Both the position numbers and the translations under genes were made by a program. The notes beneath the pieces were generated by a model. It was not told the DNA's origin, searched no databases, and saw nothing but the letters and a program-made list of their open reading frames with translations. DNA of 20,234 nt. Origin: a candidate division WOR-1 bacterium RIFOXYB2_FULL_48_7 (GTDB taxonomy: Bacteria > Margulisbacteria > WOR-1 > O2-12-FULL-45-9 > XYB2-FULL-48-7). Below are positions 14,250 through 20,234 of the stretch, piece after piece (position 1 is the first letter of the stretch; each line of letters opens with the position of its first letter). Location: the NCBI GenBank assembly GCA_001771615.1, contig MEUF01000094.1, positions 1-20,234 on the forward strand. The letters are read 5' to 3'.

Positions 14250-14311
14250 GATTAAGCAAATCCTAAAGTATTCTAACAATTATAACCGTTTTATTCAAGC
14301 AGGAATCTGGC

Positions 14312-15340
14312 TTAAGGTCGTGATTGGGCGGCCAGGGAGACCCGCTCCATTATCTGGTTGTAATATAAAATTCCGTACCATTGGTAGCGGACCATCACTT
14401 CCCGAGAATACCGGCCATTTCTGGCGTGAACCGGATCAGTGGTGTCATCAACCCAGCTATAGCCATGCTGTCGATATTGCGCCATGGCCCCGCTCTCTCC
14501 CAGCCGATAGGCGGCAAAAACAAATTTTAAATGCGGCCCATAATAGCCCAGTATGTTAGAGCTTTCGTTGGTTAAGGACAAAAGATGTAATAAATAATAC
14601 ATACCAACTTTCATGTTAAAAACAGGATCATTTTGCAATTTAGTTCTTAGTCGGCCGTATTCATTAGCCGGGTCAAGCAGTTGGTCTGTTTCCTTGCTTG
14701 TCAGCCCCAGATCACCGCCATATTGACTGTATTTTTCGGCAAATTGGCCCAGCACATCCCGGGCGCAAATGGCCTTAATCTGCATTGGCCCCATGGCGCC
14801 GCTGCCATCATCGGAAAATGCCAGATAATTAAACTGGCTCTCCTTATGCATAATCGCCAAAACCATACAAACAAAGTCCACTTGTTCATCAATCGCCAGT
14901 TCCTTAACCGCCGGCGGCAGGTTGGCAATGATCAGGTCCAGATACTGGCTGGTTCGGCCGCCGACAGGGTCAGTATAGGCTGCGGTGATAGGAAAATAGG
15001 CTTTTAGGTAGGGCATTTGTTCTTCGGTTCTGTCAGAATCCCAAATCAGGTTTTCTAAATATGGCAGAGTGTATTCTTCAACCAATGGCTCAAGCTTTTC
15101 GTTGTGATCTTCCCGTGGTTCAAACGGCCAGACCATCGAACGCAGGGCATTCCAGGCCGCACCAATCTGTTTTGGGCAGGCAGCTGCCTCGCCCTGTTGG
15201 CAGGGGACCCGCCATCGTTGGGCGGCTGCCAGCTCCTGTTCTTTTCTTTGTGCCGGGGTCGGTGGCTGGCGGCGAGGATCCACGCGCTTGGCAGGAGCTT
15301 TAGCCCCCTTTTCTCTACCTGAAACTCCCTGTATCGCCAC
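14312..15340 (-). CDS. Transglycosylase SLT-like protein with long N-terminal extension
   Basis: A 342-residue protein from the GTG start at 15338-15340 (AAGGAG 12 bases upstream); a TTG at 15361 would add seven residues and overlap the upstream gene. The first ~50 residues are basic, Pro/Gln-rich and low in order; there is no signal peptide or membrane helix. The lysozyme-like core begins near residue 145: ELAIDEQVDFVCMVLAIMHKES with the candidate catalytic Glu at 167, then GSGAMGPMQI (181-188), and FVFAAYRLGESGAMAQYR further on in place of AYNAGP. These are the SLT hallmarks, but spacing is unusual, with a long insertion after the GPMQI block. A peptidoglycan-cleaving role is likely but not proven, and the missing export signal is odd. 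It follows the unknown gene and is probably co-transcribed. Confidence 0.72.
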   Translation of the reverse strand: MAIQGVSGREKGAKAPAKRVDPRRQPPTPAQRKEQELAAAQRWRVPCQQGEAAACPKQIGAAWNALRSMVWPFEPREDHNEKLEPLVEEYTLPYLENLIWDSDRTEEQMPYLKAYFPITAAYTDPVGGRTSQYLDLIIANLPPAVKELAIDEQVDFVCMVLAIMHKESQFNYLAFSDDGSGAMGPMQIKAICARDVLGQFAEKYSQYGGDLGLTSKETDQLLDPANEYGRLRTKLQNDPVFNMKVGMYYLLHLLSLTNESSNILGYYGPHLKFVFAAYRLGESGAMAQYRQHGYSWVDDTTDPVHARNGRYSREVMVRYQWYGILYYNQIMERVSLAAQSRP

Positions 15341-15341
15341 C

Positions 15342-16280
15342 CTAGACAGAAACTCCTTCAATAGCTTTAGCCGATTGCTTGATAGCTTTTAATACTTGCG
15401 CCGGGACCTTTACCGGCGTCTCTCTGCCGGGATATGTCATCTCTACCTCAACTATTTCTACCTGCAGGATTTTACTCTCGTCCTGTTTGACCCAGCCTTT
15501 TACCTCCAATTTAGTCCCCGCTGGCAGGCTTGTCCCATTATATTCAACCAGGTGCTTCCTGGCTAATTGTGACAGCCTTTTTTCCAACCGGCTGTCTGGG
15601 TTGATCGGGGCAGCCGCCGGCTCAATTTCAATCGGCTTATAAGCCAGGCTTGGCCCACGTTTCATTTTTAAGCTTGACAGCCCAGGAGGAATATCCGCCT
15701 TTCCTAAGCCGGGGATTGGTTCCTTGACCGGTTTATCCGCCTCCAGCGCAAATTCTTGCCATTCCTTATCGGGCTTCTGCTTTAAAGCATCAGCCCCAAA
15801 CACTTCAGTCCCGGGCAGCGGCTCATCAACAGCCATTTGCGGCTTAACTGCTGGGAGTTCTGTTGACATCAATTCTTTGTAAGTATCACTTTCCAGCGCG
15901 GCCAGAACCCCATGGCCCTTGACTCCTGCCTCGGCCGCCTGCCTGATTTCAGGATCATCCAGATTATTAATAACCAACAAGTCATAGCCCTTGGCGGCAG
16001 CCACATCTTTTTTAATAAATGAATCATCGGTATGTTCGGCTAAAAATTCGGCTAGCCTATATGAAAGTTTGCCAGCCTTGAGTTGTTCCAACATCTTGTC
16101 TATCACAACTCTCCCGATATACTTTGTCGCCAACATTTTGATCGCTCGTTCATAGCGCAGACGTTCATCAACCCCGGTAATTATGCCATCCGCTTCGTAA
16201 TCGCCATCTTTCCGAACCGTGGGCTTGGCTGGTGGCTTTTGCTTTGCTCCCTCTGGTGCAATCCGGTTACTTTTACTCAT
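15342..16280 (-). CDS. Hypothetical protein, family not recognised
   Basis: A 312-residue protein I do not recognise. The ATG at 16278-16280 has a strong AGGAGGAG ribosome site, so I reject the longer reading from 16331. Composition shows three parts. Residues 1-30 are basic and polar. Residues ~35-150 are helical and charged (ERAIKMLATKYIGRVVIDKMLEQL-type helices, then KDVAAAKGYDLLVINNLDDPEIRQAA). Residues ~150-235 are a Pro/Glu-rich linker with repeated EPLPG, EPIPG and LPAVKP turns. A C-terminal domain (from ~230) has alternating beta-type residues (LEVKGWVKQ, LQVEIVEVEMTYPG) and a final Lys-rich helix. No signal peptide, membrane segment or cysteine. It overlaps or abuts the transglycosylase-like gene and is divergent from the kinase gene. 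Confidence 0.7.
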   Translation of the reverse strand: MSKSNRIAPEGAKQKPPAKPTVRKDGDYEADGIITGVDERLRYERAIKMLATKYIGRVVIDKMLEQLKAGKLSYRLAEFLAEHTDDSFIKKDVAAAKGYDLLVINNLDDPEIRQAAEAGVKGHGVLAALESDTYKELMSTELPAVKPQMAVDEPLPGTEVFGADALKQKPDKEWQEFALEADKPVKEPIPGLGKADIPPGLSSLKMKRGPSLAYKPIEIEPAAAPINPDSRLEKRLSQLARKHLVEYNGTSLPAGTKLEVKGWVKQDESKILQVEIVEVEMTYPGRETPVKVPAQVLKAIKQSAKAIEGVSV

Positions 16281-16314
16281 TATTATCTCCTCCTGGGGAC
16301 CTACTCCCCTATGT

Positions 16315-16320
16315 ATTATA
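16315..16320 (-). promoter_or_regulatory. Possible -10 of the unknown gene/transglycosylase operon
   Basis: A perfect TATAAT on the minus strand, 34 bases before the start ATG, with a normal-length leader carrying AGGAGGAG. No convincing -35 is seen at 16-18 bases and no extended TG, so this is a weak call based on the hexamer and its position. Confidence 0.35.
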
Positions 16321-16372
16321 TATCGTAACAACTCGGAAAATATTGCATTCTTTTCTTATGGGAAAAAGGCTA

Positions 16373-16440
16373 TTAAGGGCCCTTAAAGGCCCTGGAAGTG
16401 AATCGAAGGCTTATGGCCCTCATGGGCCTTCACGGGCCTT
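16373..16440. repeat. Cluster of GGCCC palindromes in the divergent intergenic region
   Basis: The 14-base perfect palindrome TTAAGGGCCCTTAA (16373-16386) is followed by AAGGCCC (16386-16392), a hairpin GGCCC-TCAT-GGGCC (16415-16428) and a further GGGCCTT (16434-16440). Five GGCCC/GGGCC units fall within 68 bases. The rest of 16281-16625 holds the ribosome site and candidate -10 of the minus-strand operon and no other gene I can support. A plus-strand TATATA near 16492 is the only hint of a kinase promoter. Confidence 0.6.
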
Positions 16441-16625
16441 CTCTTTATCTGACCAAACAAACAGCCTGAAATTTCCTCCTTTTGTCGCCGATATATATCA
16501 GGATGAACATCAGAGCAGCTGGAAAAGTTAGAGCCGCCATCCCAGAATGTCTGCGTCATTGGGACAAAAGGATTGGCTTTGGCAACCGCTTGGAAATACA
16601 ATTAACCGCCCTCGGCAGGACCGCC

Positions 16626-18809
16626 ATGTTAGCCGCCAATAGTACCGCGGCCATGTTGACTGGAACAACCTCACCCGGCTTGGAGCGGCTGGTGCATAAA
16701 GCAGCTGCCCACATCAATTATCTGCAAGCCGATCAGCTGGAATTGCATCGCAACAGCGAGCTGGTCAGCCAATATCATAAATGGTTTCTCCAGGCCCCTT
16801 TGGGGTTTCATATCTTAGATAGTGACGGCGTCATCCAGGACGTTAACAGTAAATGGTTGGAAATGCTTGGATATCAACGGGCCCAAGTCATCGGCCAGCC
16901 AATTTTTAATTTCATCATTCCTGGACAAAGAGAGAATGCCCGGGCACGCTTTGAAGCAAGAAAAGCTTTTCCCAACCAACCGGAGCAATGGCCGGCCAAG
17001 GTTGGCGATCGCTTATATGTCAGGTCGGATGGCTCGGCTATCCCGATCGAAACCATGGATATGGTCTTTACTTATCGGGATGGTTCCATTCTAGAAATCC
17101 AAACCGCCTTTCTTGACCTGCGTCCCTCCCGGTTGGCCACAGCCGCCCAATTTGCCGGTATTTTTTATCATGGCATGAAAAACTATGCTTTGGTTTTGGA
17201 ATCGATCCAGCTGCAAAGTGCCGCCCTCGATTTGGAATGTAAGGCCCTGATAGAATTGATCAACTATTTCCAGTTGGCTAAATTACCTGTCCCGAGAAGT
17301 TTAATCACCATGATTGATAATAAACAGAAAGATCGCGAGCATTTAAACAGAGAATTAGACCAAACAATCCGCCTGCTCAAGGACACCGCCATGACCGCCC
17401 TCTCCATGGCTAAGGCACCCAATACCGCGAAAAAGGCCATTTTGGTTAAAAGTGTTTTAGACCAGGCTTGTAATTCTTTACTTAAATATGCCCAAGATCA
17501 CGTGGTCGCCCTTGACTGGGATATGTCGGAATTAGGCGAAACAGATGCTATTGTGATCGCCGAACCGACATTTCTGGCGATGATCCACAACCTTGTGATG
17601 AATGCCATCGAAGCCAGTACCGGATCAGTTAGGCATGTAAACGTAAAAGTCAGAAAAGCCGATAGTAAAATAGTTGTTTCTGTGGTCGACAGGGGAAGCG
17701 GGATGACCGAAGCCAAGCGTCTTGAACTGTTAAGCGGCAGCCCAACCTCAACTAAGACAAATGGGAGCGGCTTTGGCTGGCTGCAAATCCGTTTAGCCGT
17801 TCAATCGGCCAATGGAACAGTTTCCATCAGGTCATTGCCAAATGTCGGATCAGATATTTCACTAACTTTCCCGGCCACCACGGCCAAACCAGAAGTTTAT
17901 CAACCTGTCGTCGCCATACCCCCGACAGCGACCGCCGATTCCAACCTGGCCAGGATCAGAATCTGGATCGCCGAAGATGAGCCACATATAACCCACTTAG
18001 TTACTTCGCAATTAGCCGGTCGCGGGTTTACCAATGTACGCGTGTTTGGCGATGGCGAAGCGCTGCTTGCCGAAATGAGGCGTCCGGAGGGGCTTAAGCC
18101 ACACATCATTGTTACCGATCAAACTATGCCCCGCATGAAAGGGACAGAATTGGTCCGGGCCTTAATCACTCAGCTGGGTATTGCAGGCATCCCGCCAACG
18201 ATTGTCTGGAGTGCCGCATACCGTGACGACATGGGCAGCAATGAAATCGCCGCATTAATTGATGCTTATCCGGACAGGCTATTTTACGCAGTCAAACCGG
18301 TTTCCGATTCATTGATCTCACAACTAATTGCTGTTGCAGCAACAATCGAATTAACAGAGGCCGACTTACCGGTTGTTATCGCCAATCAACCCAGCGAAGA
18401 AGAAATCCAACTTAATCAACATTTGCATGAATTGGTCACAATAACCGCACCCCTATTAAGTACCCTTCGAGAATTATTAACCCGAGATGGTGACGACGTT
18501 CTCGAACAGATAAAGGCGGCCACCACAGCCACCCACACTGCCTTGCAACGGAAACTTGAAGAAGAAACCACCCAAAATAAAAAAGTTCTGACCCAGATGT
18601 ACTTGCAAACCAGCTTTCTCAATACGATGCTTAGGTTCATCAGAGTAAATGATGAACTCGGTGAGGCGGCAATTGAAATAATAAATGATACCCTGGAGAA
18701 AATTGAACAATTGAATTTGGCTATTCAGGGGGTCACCGGAGCAGATGCCATCCTGGCTAGAAAAATCCGCCTATTTATCTCCTCATTAGGCAGCCTTAGA
18801 CAGCCTTAA
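16626..18809 (+). CDS. Soluble PAS / hybrid histidine kinase with receiver domain and helical tail
   Basis: A 727-residue signalling protein with no membrane helix, hence cytoplasmic. Order: an N-terminal helical stretch; a PAS domain (about 50-165, FHILDSDGVIQDVNSKWLEM then GYQRAQVIGQPIFNFI); a dimerisation region whose likely phospho-acceptor is His182 in YHGMKN; a HATPase domain with N-box HNLVMNAIEAS (321-331), G1 DRGSGM (355) and G2 NGSGFGWLQ (379-386). A receiver domain (about 444-572) follows, with Glu450/Asp451, phospho-acceptor Asp498 in VTDQTMP, a Ser in WSA and Lys557 in VKPV. The last ~150 residues are helical and unrecognised. Start is uncertain: I prefer ATG 16626 (AGGA 5 bases upstream); ATG 16503 or TTG 16482 would add 41 or 48 residues. 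The only plus-strand gene seen; no separate response regulator is nearby. Confidence 0.88.
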   Translation: MLAANSTAAMLTGTTSPGLERLVHKAAAHINYLQADQLELHRNSELVSQYHKWFLQAPLGFHILDSDGVIQDVNSKWLEMLGYQRAQVIGQPIFNFIIPGQRENARARFEARKAFPNQPEQWPAKVGDRLYVRSDGSAIPIETMDMVFTYRDGSILEIQTAFLDLRPSRLATAAQFAGIFYHGMKNYALVLESIQLQSAALDLECKALIELINYFQLAKLPVPRSLITMIDNKQKDREHLNRELDQTIRLLKDTAMTALSMAKAPNTAKKAILVKSVLDQACNSLLKYAQDHVVALDWDMSELGETDAIVIAEPTFLAMIHNLVMNAIEASTGSVRHVNVKVRKADSKIVVSVVDRGSGMTEAKRLELLSGSPTSTKTNGSGFGWLQIRLAVQSANGTVSIRSLPNVGSDISLTFPATTAKPEVYQPVVAIPPTATADSNLARIRIWIAEDEPHITHLVTSQLAGRGFTNVRVFGDGEALLAEMRRPEGLKPHIIVTDQTMPRMKGTELVRALITQLGIAGIPPTIVWSAAYRDDMGSNEIAALIDAYPDRLFYAVKPVSDSLISQLIAVAATIELTEADLPVVIANQPSEEEIQLNQHLHELVTITAPLLSTLRELLTRDGDDVLEQIKAATTATHTALQRKLEEETTQNKKVLTQMYLQTSFLNTMLRFIRVNDELGEAAIEIINDTLEKIEQLNLAIQGVTGADAILARKIRLFISSLGSLRQP

Positions 18810-20234
18810 TGTGAATCTCTTTTAACTGGGCCGGGTCCACGCTGTCCGGCGCACCTGTGCAAGGGCAGAGAGCTGATTGCGTCTTCGGGAAAGCAATCAC
18901 GTCACGAATCGACTCCATCCCGGCCAACAGCATCACCAGCCTGTCAATGCCAAGGGCAATCCCCCCGTGCGGCGGAGCGCCATATTCCAAGGCTTCCAGA
19001 AAAAAACCAAAGCGTCCCTTGGTTTCTGCTTCACCCAAACTTAAAAGTTTAAAGATTTTGGCCTGGATGTCCGGGCGATGAATTCTGACAGAACCCCCGC
19101 CGATTTCTGAACCATTCAGAATTAAGTCATATGCCTGCGCCTTGATCCCTCCGGGATCCCTGGCAAAACGCTCCTCCAGCTCGTCCCAATTACCATGCGG
19201 CGCCGTAAAAGGATGGTGGTTCGAAACCCAGCGTTTTTCATTGGCGCTGTATTCAAAGAGCGGGAAATCGGTCACCCAGAGAAAATGAAAACTGTTAGTA
19301 TCGATTAAATTGAGTTTTTTTCCCAACTCCAGCCGAAGCTCGCTCAAAACCTGGTGGGTCAGCTTAAAAGTATCGGCAATAAAAATCAGCGTATCGCCCA
19401 TCTCACCCTTAAAACGTTCAATTATAACGTTAATTTCTTCTGGCTTAAAGAATTTAACGATCGGCGATTTTAAACCTTCGGGAGTGATGGCAATCCAGGC
19501 CATCCCCTTGGCTCCCAGAGATTTCGCTTTCGCTTCAAGATTATCTAGATCAGATCGGCTCAATTTGGTTCCGCCTTTAATATTAATCCCTTTGACAATG
19601 CCGCCTTTTTCCACCGTATTTCTAAACACTCCAAACTCCGAGTTCCGAACCAAATCACTTACTTCAACAAGTTCCAAGCCAAAACGGGTATCAGGCTTAT
19701 CATTTCCAAAACGGGCCATGGCCTCGGCCCAGGATAATTTGGGAAAAGGCCGAGAAGCTATGGACAGTTGCAGCGCATCGAGAGAGTGAATCAGCATCTC
19801 TTCGATCGTGTTAACGACATCTTGTTCGGTTACAAAGGACATTTCGATATCCAGCTGGGTAAATTCCGGCTGTCGGTCGGCCCGCAGATCTTCATCGCGG
19901 AAACAGCGGACGACTTGAAAATATTTTTCCATCCCCGCCACCATCAACATCTGCTTGAAAAGTTGCGGTGACTGCGGCAGGGCGTAAAATCGCCCGGGGT
20001 TAAGGCGGCTGGGGACAAGAAAGTCCCGGGCCCCTTCCGGCGTTGATTTGGTCAGAAAAGGTGTTTCGATCTCTAAAAAACCTTTATCATCAAGATAATC
20101 GGACATGGCTTTGACGATTTTGTGACGAAAAATCAGGTTTGCCCTCATCTTATCCTTGCGCAGGTCAATGTATCGGTATTTAAGCCTGACCATTTCGTCC
20201 GGTTCGGTTCGGGGGTCAGCGACTTCTATCGGCG
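18796..20234 (-). CDS. aspS: Aspartyl-tRNA synthetase, 5' end outside the window
   Basis: The C-terminal ~478 residues of a class II synthetase that charges tRNA-Asp (and in many bacteria also tRNA-Asn; the sequence here does not decide this). The anticodon-binding OB fold is mostly beyond the right edge. Visible: the DEMVRLKYRYIDLR entry to the catalytic domain; FLEIETPFLTKSTPEGARDFLVPSR (motif 1 region, in pieces); motif 2 with FRDEDLRADRQPEFTQLD; the bacterial GAD insert in the middle; HHPFTAPH; motif 3 with GIALGIDRLVMLLAG; and the terminal FPKTQSALCPCTGAP. The frame is open to base 20234, so an internal Met at 20193 is not the start. Its 3' end overlaps the convergent kinase gene by 14 bases with no terminator between. 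Confidence 0.97.
   Translation of the reverse strand, partial: PIEVADPRTEPDEMVRLKYRYIDLRKDKMRANLIFRHKIVKAMSDYLDDKGFLEIETPFLTKSTPEGARDFLVPSRLNPGRFYALPQSPQLFKQMLMVAGMEKYFQVVRCFRDEDLRADRQPEFTQLDIEMSFVTEQDVVNTIEEMLIHSLDALQLSIASRPFPKLSWAEAMARFGNDKPDTRFGLELVEVSDLVRNSEFGVFRNTVEKGGIVKGINIKGGTKLSRSDLDNLEAKAKSLGAKGMAWIAITPEGLKSPIVKFFKPEEINVIIERFKGEMGDTLIFIADTFKLTHQVLSELRLELGKKLNLIDTNSFHFLWVTDFPLFEYSANEKRWVSNHHPFTAPHGNWDELEERFARDPGGIKAQAYDLILNGSEIGGGSVRIHRPDIQAKIFKLLSLGEAETKGRFGFFLEALEYGAPPHGGIALGIDRLVMLLAGMESIRDVIAFPKTQSALCPCTGAPDSVDPAQLKEIHIKAV

Noticed and set aside
12921..14279. Longer purA start at 14279 giving 452 residues
   Set aside because: It would translate the terminator hairpin and T-run; the TTG at 14201 has a strong GAGGAGG site and gives the family N-terminus and length.
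15342..16331. Start of the 312-residue protein at 16331
   Set aside because: The extra 17 codons cross the candidate -10 and the ribosome site; the ATG at 16280 has AGGAGGAG at a good distance.
16232..16531. A 99-residue plus-strand frame through the divergent intergenic region
   Set aside because: It begins antisense to the unknown gene, is composed of the GGCCC palindromes and shows no protein-like features.

Overview
The window is a densely packed bacterial chromosome segment of roughly middle GC content. Almost everything reads on the minus strand; the one clear plus-strand gene is a large signalling kinase. The housekeeping genes (pnp, rpsO, ribF, purL, purA, queC, aspS) are ordinary bacterial ones. 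The accessory genes (an IVP-type four-helix bundle gene in short repeats, an ORF6N protein, a partial pseudopilus set, a DUF2837/Amj flippase) fit an uncultured candidate-phylum bacterium. The Margulisbacteria/Saganbacteria group is my guess, from gene style only. No rRNA, tRNA, CRISPR array, transposase or phage structural gene was seen.

Layout by window position (minus-strand transcription runs right to left). 1-2551: a dipeptide/oligopeptide ABC importer, with binding protein, DppB-type permease and the first 37 codons of a DppC-type permease. 2567-3257: a four-helix bundle gene set between purine-rich arrays built on the word ATCAGG in opposite orientations. 3259-5245: a pseudopilin, a short GspF-type membrane protein and an ORF6N-domain gene whose ribosome site lies in a perfect hairpin. 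5316-8044: purL followed by a one-base-overlapping membrane-anchored transglycosylase. 8161-12286: amj, ribF, rpsO and pnp, with 4-base overlaps between amj/ribF and rpsO/pnp. 12289-14201: purA then queC. 14312-16280: an unrecognised 312-residue protein and a second, divergent transglycosylase-like protein; an intrinsic terminator follows them and sits directly against the purA ribosome site. 16281-16625: a divergent intergenic region with GGCCC palindromes. 16626-18809 (+): a soluble PAS / histidine kinase / receiver protein with a helical tail. 18796-20234: aspS, cut by the window edge and overlapping the kinase tail to tail.

Two themes stand out. First, several minus-strand genes (dppA-like, purL, rpsO, possibly amj) have a -10 hexamer only 6-9 bases before the start codon and no Shine-Dalgarno, which suggests leaderless mRNAs. 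Other genes in the same window have clear Shine-Dalgarno sites. Second, the least explained block is 14312-18809: an unknown protein, a transglycosylase-like protein and a divergent hybrid kinase around a palindrome-rich intergenic region. I found no system that I can firmly call new; these are candidates.
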